Below are positions 27,143 through 35,082 of a DNA stretch of 64,000 bases, in pieces. Source of the DNA: Caulobacter sp048541825. GTDB lineage: Bacteria > Pseudomonadota > Alphaproteobacteria > Caulobacterales > Caulobacteraceae. A program made the position numbers and the translations under genes. Each line of letters starts with the position of its first letter. The stretch's first letter is position 1. The stretch lies in the NCBI RefSeq assembly GCF_048541825.1, contig NZ_CP183332.1, positions 2,418,001 to 2,482,000 on the forward strand. The letters are read 5' to 3'. Below the pieces are notes generated by a model. It saw only the letters and a list, made by a program, of their open reading frames with translations. It did no database searches and was not told the DNA's origin.

Positions 27143-28012
27143 CTACTGACCACCCGCATTGGCGTGCACATAGACCGTCAGGGCCTTGATGGTTTCCGGG
27201 CTCAAACGACCACCCCAGGCGGGCATGACGCCGCCGGCGCCGGCGTAGATCTGCCCGCTGATGGCCGCGCGATCGGACCCATAGAGCCAATCCGCGTCTG
27301 TCAGGTTGGGGGCGCCGAGCGCCTGTATGCCGCGGCCTTCCGCACCGTGACAGGCGACGCACTGGGTGGCGTAGACGGGCGCGGCGCGGGCCACGGCGCC
27401 CGCGTCGGCGGGACGGCCCGACAGCTTGACCACATATTCGGTCATGTCGCTGATCGCCGCCGGGGCCAGCAGTTCGTCACGACCGAAGGCGGGCATCTGC
27501 GACATGCGCGTCCCGGCGTGATCGGCGCGAACGCCAACCTGCAGGGTGTGCTGGATGTCCTGCAGCGTACCGCCCCAAAGCCAGACGTCGTCGCGCAGGT
27601 TGGGATAGCCCTTGCCGCCGGTGCCGCCGATGCCGTGGCAGGTGGCGCAGTTGTCGCCGAAGACGGACTGGCCGACCTGCTGGGCGTAGGCCTGCAGCTG
27701 GGGATCCTTTTCGATCTGCTCAAGGCTGGCCTTGCGCATCATCGTCGCGCCGGCGCCGCGATGAACATCGAGGGCCGCGAGATCGCTGGCCACATTGGCC
27801 CGGTCGGACTGACCCAGCAGGCCCTTGGTGTAGCCGTGAAGGCCCGGCCAGGCGGGCATCAGGATCATGTAGACCACCGCGATCAGGATGCAGCCGTACC
27901 AGGTCCACAGCCACCAGCGCGGCAGGGGATTGTCGAGCTCGCGGATGCCATCCCACTCGTGCCCGGTGGTTTCGACGCCGGTGACGTCGTCGGTTTCGCG
28001 TTCGGACGCCAT
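27143..28012 (-). CDS. ccoP: cbb3 oxidase di-haem cytochrome c subunit CcoP
   Basis: 289 residues. The N-terminal region ETTGHEWDGIRELDNPLPRW precedes the membrane helix LWTWYGCILIAVVYMILMPAW, exactly as in CcoP. Two class I cytochrome c domains follow, with CATCH and CVACH as haem sites and MSQMPAFG and GVMPAWGG as Met-ligand regions. It passes electrons from periplasmic cytochrome c to CcoO/CcoN. The ATG overlaps the ccoQ stop by one base. Confidence 0.96.
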   Translation of the reverse strand: MASERETDDVTGVETTGHEWDGIRELDNPLPRWWLWTWYGCILIAVVYMILMPAWPGLHGYTKGLLGQSDRANVASDLAALDVHRGAGATMMRKASLEQIEKDPQLQAYAQQVGQSVFGDNCATCHGIGGTGGKGYPNLRDDVWLWGGTLQDIQHTLQVGVRADHAGTRMSQMPAFGRDELLAPAAISDMTEYVVKLSGRPADAGAVARAAPVYATQCVACHGAEGRGIQALGAPNLTDADWLYGSDRAAISGQIYAGAGGVMPAWGGRLSPETIKALTVYVHANAGGQ

Positions 28013-28179
28013 CAGAGCAGTTCCTCGTCATCCAGCGGCATGCGCGCGGCATGCTGGAATTCCGCCTTCTTGGAAGGCCACAGGGCGTAGGCGACGCCAG
28101 CCAGGAAGATCAGGCCGAAATAGATCAGCCCCGCCTGCTGGGAGAAGCGCGCCACGGTTTCGTAGGAGAGCCCGCTCAT
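28012..28179 (-). CDS. ccoQ: cbb3 oxidase subunit CcoQ
   Basis: 55 residues with one membrane helix (GLIYFGLIFLAGVAYALWPS) followed by KKAEFQHAARMPLDDEEL. The YALWPSKKxxFxxAAxxPLxDD pattern is the CcoQ signature. It stabilises CcoP in the complex. It overlaps the ccoO stop by 4 nt and the ccoP start by one base. Confidence 0.92.
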   Translation of the reverse strand: MSGLSYETVARFSQQAGLIYFGLIFLAGVAYALWPSKKAEFQHAARMPLDDEELL

Positions 28180-28919
28180 CGTTGGTTCTCCGGAGCCTGA
28201 GCCTTGTAGGATTTGAAATCGACAAGCGTGCCGAGCATCTGCAGATAGGCGATGGCGGCGTCCATTTCGGTGATCTTGTCGGGATTGCCGTCGAAGTCGC
28301 GATTGACGACCTTGGCGCCGTAACGCCCGCGCAGGCCCACCGCGTCGGTCGAGAAGGGGTCTGCCTGGGCCTCGAGATCCTTCTTGGCGTTGGCGATCTC
28401 TTCGGTGGTGTAGGGGACGCCGACCGTGTGCAGGGCCTTCATCTTGTCGGTGATATCGCTGTAATCCAGCTCCTTTTCGGCCAGGAACTTGTAGGGAGGC
28501 ATCACCGATTCCGGCACGACCGACCGCGGATCTGTCATGTGGTCGCGGTGCCAGGAGTCGGAGTACTTGCCGCCCACGCGGGCGAGGTCCGGACCCGTGC
28601 GCTTTGACCCCCACTGGAACGGGTGGTCGTACATGCTCTCGGCCGCCAGGCTGTAGTGACCGTAGCGCTCGACCTCGTCGCGCAGGGGGCGGATCATCTG
28701 CGAGTGGCAGAGATAGCAGCCCTCACGCACATAGATGTCGCGGCCGGCCAGCTCGAGCGGGGTGTACGGACGCATGCCGTTGACCTTCTCGATCGTGCTT
28801 TGCAGCCAGAACAGTGGGGCGATTTCCACGAGGCCGCCGATCGAGACGACCACGAGGATGCCGACGACGAGCAGCAGAGAGTTCCGCTCGAACTTGGCGT
28901 GGTGTTTCCAGAGTGACAT
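28176..28919 (-). CDS. ccoO: cbb3 oxidase mono-haem cytochrome c subunit CcoO
   Basis: 247 residues. The N-terminal membrane anchor (SLLLVVGILVVVSIGGLVEI) is followed by the periplasmic domain with haem site EGCYLCHSQMIRP and the downstream VMPPYKFLAEKEL Met ligand. The segment PFQWGSKRTGPDLARVGGKY is a CcoO hallmark. It accepts electrons from CcoP and hands them to the CcoN haem b. It starts 8 nt after ccoN ends. Confidence 0.96.
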   Translation of the reverse strand: MSLWKHHAKFERNSLLLVVGILVVVSIGGLVEIAPLFWLQSTIEKVNGMRPYTPLELAGRDIYVREGCYLCHSQMIRPLRDEVERYGHYSLAAESMYDHPFQWGSKRTGPDLARVGGKYSDSWHRDHMTDPRSVVPESVMPPYKFLAEKELDYSDITDKMKALHTVGVPYTTEEIANAKKDLEAQADPFSTDAVGLRGRYGAKVVNRDFDGNPDKITEMDAAIAYLQMLGTLVDFKSYKAQAPENQR

Positions 28920-28927
28920 CGGGGACC

Positions 28928-30577
28928 TCAGGCGATCGCGGGAGCGAGGGCGGGCTGCATCTGTTCAGACGCGGCTTGGGACGGCATCCGGATCGTGCGC
29001 CAGATGTTGACGATCATGATCACGGCGCCGGCGAGGTACATCAGGCCGCCAACGGTGCGGATGACGTTCTCGACGTGCTTGGCGGAAACCGTCTCGATGA
29101 AGCTGTAGGCCAAGAAACCCTGGGGCGTGTATTCGCGCCACATCAGGCCTTCCATGATGCCCGACACCCACATCGCGGCGATGTAGAGCAGGATCCCGGT
29201 GGTCGCGATCCAGAAGTGCCACTCGATCAGCTTGTTCGAATACATGTCGGCCTTCTTCCAGAGCCACGGCACCAGGCAGTAGATGGCGCCGAAGCTGATG
29301 AAGCCGACCCAGCCCAGGGCGCCGGAGTGCACGTGGCCGATGGTCCAGTCGGTGTAGTGGCTTAGCGCGTTGACCGCGCGGATCGACATCACCGGGCCTT
29401 CGAAGGTGCTCATGCCGTAGAAGGCGATCGAGACGACCATCATCCGGACCACGGGGTCGGTGCGCAGCTTGTCCCAGGCCCCCGACAGGGTCATCAGGCC
29501 GTTGATCATGCCGCCCCAGGACGGCATCCACAGCATGATCGAGAAGGTCATGCCCAGGGTCTGGGCCCACTGCGGCAGCGCCGTGTAGTGCAGGTGGTGC
29601 GGGCCGGCCCAGATGTAGATGAAGATCAGGGCCCAGAAGTGCACGATCGACAGGCGATAGCTGTAGACCGGCCGCTGAACACGCTTGGGCACGAAGTAGT
29701 ACATCATGGCCAGGAAGCCGGCGGTCAGGAAGAAGCCGACGGCGTTGTGCCCGTACCACCACTGGGTCAGGGCGTCCTGGACGCCCGAGAAGACGCCATA
29801 GGACTTGTGGTTCAGCAGGCCGACGGGAACGCCGGCGTTGTTGACCAGATGCAGCAGGGCGATGGTGACGATGAAGGCCAGATAGAACCAGTTGGCCACA
29901 TAGATGTGCGGCTCCTTGCGCTTCCAGAGCGTGCCCAGGAAGACCAGCAGATAGGCCACCCAGACGATGGTCAGCCAGATATCGACGTACCATTCGGGCT
30001 CGGCGTACTCCTTGCCCTGGGTCGCGCCCATCAGATAGCCGGTGGCGGCCATGACGATGAACAGCTGATAGCCCCAGAACACGAACCACGGGGCGATGCC
30101 GCCGGCCAGCCGAGCCTTGCAGGTGCGCTGCACGACCCAGAACGAGGTGGCGATCAGGGCGTTGCCGCCAAAGGCGAAGATCACCGCCGAGGTGTGCAGG
30201 GGGCGCAGGCGTCCGAAGTTCAGAAATCCAAGCTCGGGGAAGTAGGAGATCCGCGGCCAGGACAGTTGGGCGGCAATCAGCACCCCGACCGTGAGGCCCG
30301 CCGCACACCAGAACATGGTGGCGATGACCCCGGCCTTTATGACGTTGTCGCTATAGCGATCCGGCTCGTCGCGCAGGCTGCCCGACGCCAGTCCGGCATT
30401 GAGCATGAAGGCCGTCAGAACTGCGGCCAGGGCAAAGGTTCCCACCTGCAGCTGAAAGATCGGATCATGACTGAGTCCCACCCCCATGATGGCGAGAAGG
30501 GCGCCAACGATCGCGAAGGCGAGTAACGCAGCCGACCCTGCGGGTGGGCCTGTATCAGGGAGAGACGGGGCGGACAT
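28928..30577 (-). CDS. ccoN: cbb3-type cytochrome c oxidase catalytic subunit I
   Basis: 549 residues with about 14 membrane helices. The haem and CuB ligands appear in RLRPLHTSAVIFAFGGN, WYGHNAVGFFLTAGFL, WAGPHHLHYTALPQW and WTIGHVHSGALGWVG. It reduces O2 with very high affinity and pumps protons. ATG 30577 (MSAPSLPDTG) has AGGGAGAG upstream. The longer frame to 30838 would cover the FixK box and is rejected. It is the first gene of an eight-gene operon ccoNOQP-ccoGHIS. Confidence 0.96.
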   Translation of the reverse strand: MSAPSLPDTGPPAGSAALLAFAIVGALLAIMGVGLSHDPIFQLQVGTFALAAVLTAFMLNAGLASGSLRDEPDRYSDNVIKAGVIATMFWCAAGLTVGVLIAAQLSWPRISYFPELGFLNFGRLRPLHTSAVIFAFGGNALIATSFWVVQRTCKARLAGGIAPWFVFWGYQLFIVMAATGYLMGATQGKEYAEPEWYVDIWLTIVWVAYLLVFLGTLWKRKEPHIYVANWFYLAFIVTIALLHLVNNAGVPVGLLNHKSYGVFSGVQDALTQWWYGHNAVGFFLTAGFLAMMYYFVPKRVQRPVYSYRLSIVHFWALIFIYIWAGPHHLHYTALPQWAQTLGMTFSIMLWMPSWGGMINGLMTLSGAWDKLRTDPVVRMMVVSIAFYGMSTFEGPVMSIRAVNALSHYTDWTIGHVHSGALGWVGFISFGAIYCLVPWLWKKADMYSNKLIEWHFWIATTGILLYIAAMWVSGIMEGLMWREYTPQGFLAYSFIETVSAKHVENVIRTVGGLMYLAGAVIMIVNIWRTIRMPSQAASEQMQPALAPAIA

Positions 30578-30632
30578 TCGGACTCCGTTCAGCGAACTTG
30601 GCCCTGCCTCCCACGATTTGTTCGACCCCACT

Positions 30633-30646
30633 TTGATCCTTGTCAA
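30633..30646. promoter_or_regulatory. FNR/FixK-type box between ccoN and the divergent small-gene pair
   Basis: TTGAT-CCTT-GTCAA matches both half-sites of the TTGAY-N4-RTCAA consensus. It is 56 nt upstream of ccoN (minus) and 53 nt upstream of the plus-strand gene at 30699, so one site could activate both directions under low oxygen. Confidence 0.8.
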
Positions 30647-30698
30647 AGCAGCGCTCGGCGCGGTGAATGACCATGGGCGCCTTCCTGCGGAGTTGCCG

Positions 30699-30980
30699 AT
30701 GTCGTTCCCTACCGTCCCCATCTGGGGCAAGTCCCAGACCGCTCTGGCCGTGGCGGCCCTGGTCAGTTGGGGCGTGGCCCTCTGGCAGGCGGCGCCGCGC
30801 CTGATGGCCGGTCCGATCTGCAGCAGCGCCCAGGACATCTCGGTTCTGGCGGGTCATTGCCCCGCCTGCCCTGCCGCCCTTCTGATCAGTCTGGCGCTGC
30901 TGAGCAGCCTCGCCCTGCGCTGGCGCGACGCGCGCCGGCTGTGGCCCGCCCGGGCAACCCGGGCGCCCTCGGCGAGATGA
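30699..30980 (+). CDS. Small two-helix membrane protein with cysteine motifs, divergent from ccoN
   Basis: 93 residues, family not recognised. The first membrane helix is TALAVAALVSWGVALWQAAP. A short loop with GPICSSAQDISVLAGHCPAC follows, carrying three cysteines and a His-Cys-Pro-x-Cys, then a second helix AALLISLALLSSLALRW and a basic tail. GGAG lies 6 nt before the ATG. The loop recalls the HCPxC segments of DUF2946-type proteins, which are associated with copper, but the match is weak. Shared FixK control with cbb3 oxidase would fit a metal or redox role. The next gene overlaps it by 4 nt. Confidence 0.7.
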   Translation: MSFPTVPIWGKSQTALAVAALVSWGVALWQAAPRLMAGPICSSAQDISVLAGHCPACPAALLISLALLSSLALRWRDARRLWPARATRAPSAR

Positions 30981-31219
30981 GCGGCGTCGTCGACGCAGAA
31001 ACAGGGATATTGCCGGTCTTTTCCGGTGGTGATGTCGTGCGGCTGTTCGCCGCAACCTACCTTCCGCTGTGCCGATCGCTGGGCGCAGCCGGCGTCGTGG
31101 ATACCCGTGTGCTGGCCGAAAAGATCACCGCCCGCGCGGTGACGGACGAGGGCTCGTCCTGGAGCGGTCTGGCCCTTGCCCTGGCCCACGTCCTGGAAGC
31201 CGAAGCGCACAACGCCTGA
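30977..31219 (+). CDS. Small protein with FAAT-x-LPLC motif, paralogue 1
   Basis: 80 residues of unknown function. It contains VVRLFAATYLPLCRSLGAAG followed by VVDTRVLAEKITARAV and DEGSS. The same pattern occurs in the convergent protein encoded at 31251-31559. No membrane helix or catalytic motif is seen, and it appears all-helical. It is translationally coupled (ATGA overlap) to the small membrane protein and is probably co-regulated with it from the FixK box. Confidence 0.75.
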   Translation: MSGVVDAETGILPVFSGGDVVRLFAATYLPLCRSLGAAGVVDTRVLAEKITARAVTDEGSSWSGLALALAHVLEAEAHNA

Positions 31220-31250
31220 GACGGATGCAACGCCGGGCCCGATGAGCCCC

Positions 31251-31559
31251 CTAGCGCAGCTGGCTCAATCCGCCGTCGATGACGCGCATCCCTAGCCTGC
31301 CGCGCGGCTCGCCCAGGTCGACATCCGGCTCGACAAGCGGTCGCCGCAAGGTGAGCTGCAACGCCGCGACCATCGCCGCGCTGCTAGAATCCTCGTCTGG
31401 CTGAACGTAGAACGACATGGCTCTGGCGATCGTATCCCGTGCGACCACGCCCTCTGTCTCCAGCAATTCGCAAAGCGGCAGGAAGGTCGCGGCGAAAAGC
31501 TTGATCAGCTCCTCGGATGTGAAGCTCACCTCGGCCAGTTGCTTGTCCGGTTCGCCCAT
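31251..31559 (-). CDS. Small protein with FAAT-x-LPLC motif, paralogue 2
   Basis: 102 residues. SEELIKLFAATFLPLCELLE, then TEGVVARDTIARAM and PDEDSS, align with the 80-residue neighbour, so the two genes are paralogues facing each other tail to tail, 31 bp apart. The C-terminal 35 residues (VEPDVDLGEPRGRLGMRVI onward) are an addition absent from the other copy. The start is ATG 31559, with GAAGGG just upstream. Function unknown. Confidence 0.75.
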   Translation of the reverse strand: MGEPDKQLAEVSFTSEELIKLFAATFLPLCELLETEGVVARDTIARAMSFYVQPDEDSSSAAMVAALQLTLRRPLVEPDVDLGEPRGRLGMRVIDGGLSQLR

Positions 31560-31877
31560 ACCCTTCGCTCCACCTTCAAGTCTGTTCTGACCGGAACGTC
31601 CGGAGCGTCCGGAGCGTCTGACGGATCGCTTCGTCAAAAATGAAACCCCACACATGGAAGTATAGCACAGCCAAGGCCTGCCAGATCTGGCGATTTGTCA
31701 CAGTTGACATATCCAGTCTGGAGCAAAATTTCCTTTCCCGGAATCAACAGCCTTTAAAAATCAGGCAAGTGTCGAACCAAATAACCAAAACGAGGTCACC
31801 ACCCGTCCGTTAACTAAAGTTCTCGGCAATGTATTAAATCGAACCGCGCTTTGTTCTTGGCAAGTTTGGGACACGCC
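31560..31877. other. Divergent promoter region, AT-rich
   Basis: 318 bp between divergent genes with no gene in it. Near 31590-31620 there is a short triplicated 9-mer (CCGGAACGT, CCGGAGCGT, CCGGAGCGT). The part from about 31665 to 31850 is markedly AT-rich for this genome and should hold the promoter of the receiver gene. I could not assign a specific regulator site; no TTAA-N7-TTAA CtrA box was found. Confidence 0.5.
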
Positions 31878-32471
31878 ATGCTGCCATCGACCTTGATCAA
31901 CCTGGAAAAGGCGCGCGCGCTGATCGCGGACAGCAACAGCCAGGCACAGGACATCCTCGCCTCGGTGCTGGCCGGATTTGGCCTGCGCAACGTGGTGCGG
32001 GTCAACACTGGCCGCGAGGCCCAGGAAGAGTTGCGCGCCCGTCCCGTCGACCTGATCTTCACCGACGCCCAGATCAAGGATGTGGACGGCTACGACCTGA
32101 TCGCCTGGCTCCGGCGGCAGAACAGCGAAACCCTGCGCCAGACGCCCGCGATCCTGGTGTCGGCTCACACACCCTTGCGCGATGTGGCGCGCGCCCGCGA
32201 TTGCGGCGCCAGTTTCATGGTGGCCAAACCGCTATCGCCCCAGGTTCTGCTAGAGCGCATTCTCTGGGTCGCTCGCTCGGACCGCGCCTTTATCGAATGT
32301 GATGTCTATGTCGGACCCGATCGTCGGTGGCGGAACGCTGGCCCGCCGATTGAGCATCCCGACGGTCGCCGTCGCGACGACGAGGCCACCGAGATCGGCC
32401 AGGCCGCTGACGACAACCTTAGCCAGACCGAACTGGACCAGTTGGTCAAACCGCAGAGGACAGCCGCGTGA
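31878..32471 (+). CDS. Single-domain response regulator with C-terminal GPDRR tail
   Basis: 197 residues. A CheY-like receiver fills residues ~10-130: ARALIADSNSQAQDIL (acidic patch), DLIFTDAQIKDVDGYDL with the phosphoacceptor Asp, VSAHTP with the Thr/Ser position, and FMVAKPLSP with the conserved Lys. No output domain follows. The tail YVGPDRRWRNAGP and a Gln/Asp-rich end resemble alphaproteobacterial receivers that act through protein contacts. ATG 31878 is preferred to the TTG at 31851. Its stop overlaps the next start (GTGA). Confidence 0.85.
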   Translation: MLPSTLINLEKARALIADSNSQAQDILASVLAGFGLRNVVRVNTGREAQEELRARPVDLIFTDAQIKDVDGYDLIAWLRRQNSETLRQTPAILVSAHTPLRDVARARDCGASFMVAKPLSPQVLLERILWVARSDRAFIECDVYVGPDRRWRNAGPPIEHPDGRRRDDEATEIGQAADDNLSQTELDQLVKPQRTAA

Positions 32472-32938
32472 GCGAAGTCAAACGAACCCGAATGAAACCT
32501 CGCCTGGCCGAGCTGATCAGCCAGCCCGGCGGCATCTATGCCAAAGAGGCCCTGGAGCGCGCCGAGCAGGCGCTCGAGGTCATGCGCGAACCCTTGCTGG
32601 GCTCGATAGACGAGGCGCTTATCGAGCTTGAGCGCCTGTCCAACCCCTTCTCGGTTGAGGCTGTTCCCACCCTCTATCGCCTGTCCAGCGACATCATCAA
32701 CTTCTCGCTGGCCGAGCAGATCAGCGGAGTCGAGCGCGCCGCGCGGTCGCTGTGCGAGCTGCTGGACGAAGCCTCGCCGACCGACCCGACCACCCGGGCC
32801 GGCGTCACGGTCCATGTCGCCAGCCTGAGACTTCTGCACCGCCGGGCGGACGCCGAGATCGACCAGGGCTCGATCCTTGAGGGCCTTGGGCGCATTCTCA
32901 CCAAGGCCCGGGAGAGCGCCAGGGCCCAGGCCGCCTGA
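32468..32938 (+). CDS. Helical protein of unknown function coupled to the receiver
   Basis: 156 residues, GTG start overlapping the receiver stop. It is predicted almost wholly helical: AKEALERAEQALEVMREPLL, SIDEALIELERLS, LYRLSSDIINFSLAEQISGV and ERAARSLCELLDEA. A chemotaxis accessory protein of the CheE kind is one possibility, as such proteins pair with lone receivers in Caulobacter. I cannot confirm this from motifs. The tight coupling says the two proteins act together. Confidence 0.65.
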   Translation: MSEVKRTRMKPRLAELISQPGGIYAKEALERAEQALEVMREPLLGSIDEALIELERLSNPFSVEAVPTLYRLSSDIINFSLAEQISGVERAARSLCELLDEASPTDPTTRAGVTVHVASLRLLHRRADAEIDQGSILEGLGRILTKARESARAQAA

Positions 32939-33063
32939 TTTAAGGCGCGCCTGCCCCTGCGGCGCCTGCCCTCAAGCCTCTCGCGGTCTGGCGCAATGGC
33001 GCTAAGCTGGGACTCAAACGCGCGTTCGATCCGGACGCGCGTGGATTTGCCCAAGGCCGCACC

Positions 33064-34245
33064 ATGAGCTCTCCTCCCGCCGCGACGGCGACCGACCCTC
33101 AGTTGCTCGAGGCCCTGCGCGACACCGTGCGCGCCCTGTGCCGCGATTTTCCGGGCAGCTACTGGCGAGGCCTGGATCGCGAGAAGGCCTATCCCACCGA
33201 TTTCGTTCAGGCGATGACCCGAGCAGGTTTGCTAGGCGTGCTGATCCCCGAGGAATATGGCGGCAGCGGCCTTGGCCTGACGGCCGCGGCGACCATCCTG
33301 GAAGAGGTCCATGCCAATGGCGGCAACGCCGCGGCCCTGCACGCCCAGATGTACACCATGGGCACGGTGCTGCGGCACGGCTCGGCGGCGCAGAAGCAGA
33401 CGTGGCTGCCGGCCGTGGCCGACGGCTCGATCCGGCTGCAGGCCTTCGGCGTCACCGAGCCCACCGCCGGCACCGACACCACCTCGATCAGCACCTTCGC
33501 CCGCCGCGAGGGCGAAACCTATGTGGTCAAAGGCCAGAAGGTCTGGACCAGTCGCGCTGAACATTCCGACCTGATGGTGCTGCTGGCCCGCACCACGCCC
33601 AAGGATCAGGTCCAGAAGAAGAGCGAGGGCCTGTCGGTCTTCCTGGTCGACATGCGCGCGGCCAAGGGGAACGGCCTGACGATCAAGCCGATCGCCACCA
33701 TGCTGAACCACGCCACCACCGAGGTCTTTTTCGACAATCTGGTCATTCCCGCCGACAGCCTGATCGGCGAAGAGGGCAAGGGTTTCAAATACATCCTCGA
33801 CGGCATGAACGCCGAACGCATCCTAATCGCCGCCGAGTGCCTGGGCGACAGCGCCTGGCTGATCGGCAAGGCCCGCGACTATGCCAATGAGCGGCGGGTA
33901 TTCAACCGTCCGATCGGCCAGAACCAGGGCGTACAGTTCCCGATCGCCCGCGCCTATGCCCAGGGCCACGCCGCGCGCCTAACGGTCTATGACGCCTGCG
34001 CCCGCTACGAGGCTGGCCTGCCCTGCGGCGAGCACGCCAACATCGCCAAACTTCTGGCGTCGGAGGCCAGCTGGGCCGCCGCCGACATGTGCCTGCAGAC
34101 CCACGGTGGCTTCGGCTTCGCCGAGGAATACGACGTCGAGCGCAAGTTCCGCGAGACGCGGCTCTACCAGGTGGCCCCGATCTCGACGAACATGATCCTG
34201 GCCTATGTGGCCGAGCATGTGCTGGGCCTGCCGAGGTCGTACTGA
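33064..34245 (+). CDS. Acyl-CoA dehydrogenase family protein
   Basis: 393 residues with the ACAD layout: an N-terminal helical domain, a beta domain with AFGVTEPTAGTDTTSISTFA and KVWTSRAEHSDLMVLLAR, and a C-terminal helical domain with MNAERILIAAECLG, RRVFNRPIGQNQGVQFPIA and CLQTHGGFGFAEEYDVERKF. The usual EGT with the catalytic Glu near the C-terminus is replaced by VAPISTN. The base may instead be the Glu in NAERILIA, as in isovaleryl-CoA dehydrogenase. FAD-dependent, cytoplasmic. It overlaps the next gene by one base. Confidence 0.9.
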   Translation: MSSPPAATATDPQLLEALRDTVRALCRDFPGSYWRGLDREKAYPTDFVQAMTRAGLLGVLIPEEYGGSGLGLTAAATILEEVHANGGNAAALHAQMYTMGTVLRHGSAAQKQTWLPAVADGSIRLQAFGVTEPTAGTDTTSISTFARREGETYVVKGQKVWTSRAEHSDLMVLLARTTPKDQVQKKSEGLSVFLVDMRAAKGNGLTIKPIATMLNHATTEVFFDNLVIPADSLIGEEGKGFKYILDGMNAERILIAAECLGDSAWLIGKARDYANERRVFNRPIGQNQGVQFPIARAYAQGHAARLTVYDACARYEAGLPCGEHANIAKLLASEASWAAADMCLQTHGGFGFAEEYDVERKFRETRLYQVAPISTNMILAYVAEHVLGLPRSY

Positions 34246-35063
34246 TGGCCAACATCAGCGACTGGATCGGCCGCGAGCGCCGCAGGGTCGAGGTGCTGGC
34301 CCCGGGCGACCTGGCGCGCCTGGCCGCCGTGCTGGATAGACCCGAGGCGCCGCTGCAGGTCCCGCCGGCCTGGCACTGGGCCTGCGCGGTCGAGACGCCT
34401 CGGCAATCGCAGATCGGCCCCGACGGCCATCCCCTGCGCGGCGGGTTCATGCCCCCCATCGCGGCCCCGCGCCGGATGTTCGCCGCGGCCGACATGCGCT
34501 TCGAGACGCCGCTCATGGCCGGCGTCGAGGCCGAGTGGAGCGAGCGTATCGCCTCGATTTCCGAGAAGGCGGGCAAGAGCGGTCCGCTGACCTTCGTCGA
34601 GGTCGAGAGACGGGTCTCGCAGGGCGGCAGACTGTGCGTCGCCGAGACCCAGACCATCGTCTATCGCCCCGCCCCGGCGCCGGGCGAGCCCGCCCCCTCC
34701 CCCGTCGCCGCGCCCGACGACGCCGACTGGCGCGCGACGATCACGCCCGACGCGGCGATGCTGATGCGGTTCTCGGCGGCGACCTTCAACGCTCACCGCA
34801 TCCACTACGACTGGGCCTATGCGATGGAGGTCGAAGCCTATCCGGGATTGGTCGTGCATGGCCCGCTGATCGCGTTGAGCCTTCTGGAGGCCTTGCCCCC
34901 GGGGCGGGCCGTGACGCGCTTCGCGTTCAGAGCGGTGCGCCCGCTGTTCGACGGCGCGCCGTTCGAGGCCTGCGGCAAGCGCGTGGATGGCGGCGCGGAG
35001 CTTTGGGCGCGGTCGGTCGAGGGCTGGCTGGCGATGACGGCGCGGGTGGAGTTCGCGAACTAG
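34245..35063 (+). CDS. HTD2-like hot-dog dehydratase (MaoC / mesaconyl-C4-CoA hydratase family)
   Basis: 272 residues forming a double hot-dog. The N-terminal half is FAS1-DH-like (LQVPPAWHWACAVETPRQSQ; GFMPPIAAPRRMFAA). The C-terminal half has the hydratase motif FNAHRIHYDWAYAMEVEAYP followed by GLVVHGPLIALSLLE, with the catalytic His. Family members hydrate or dehydrate beta-hydroxyacyl or mesaconyl-C4 CoA thioesters. The TGATG overlap with the acyl-CoA dehydrogenase gene suggests consecutive steps on one acyl-CoA. Confidence 0.85.
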   Translation: MANISDWIGRERRRVEVLAPGDLARLAAVLDRPEAPLQVPPAWHWACAVETPRQSQIGPDGHPLRGGFMPPIAAPRRMFAAADMRFETPLMAGVEAEWSERIASISEKAGKSGPLTFVEVERRVSQGGRLCVAETQTIVYRPAPAPGEPAPSPVAAPDDADWRATITPDAAMLMRFSAATFNAHRIHYDWAYAMEVEAYPGLVVHGPLIALSLLEALPPGRAVTRFAFRAVRPLFDGAPFEACGKRVDGGAELWARSVEGWLAMTARVEFAN

Positions 35064-35082
35064 CCAACCGAGGCCGTGACGG

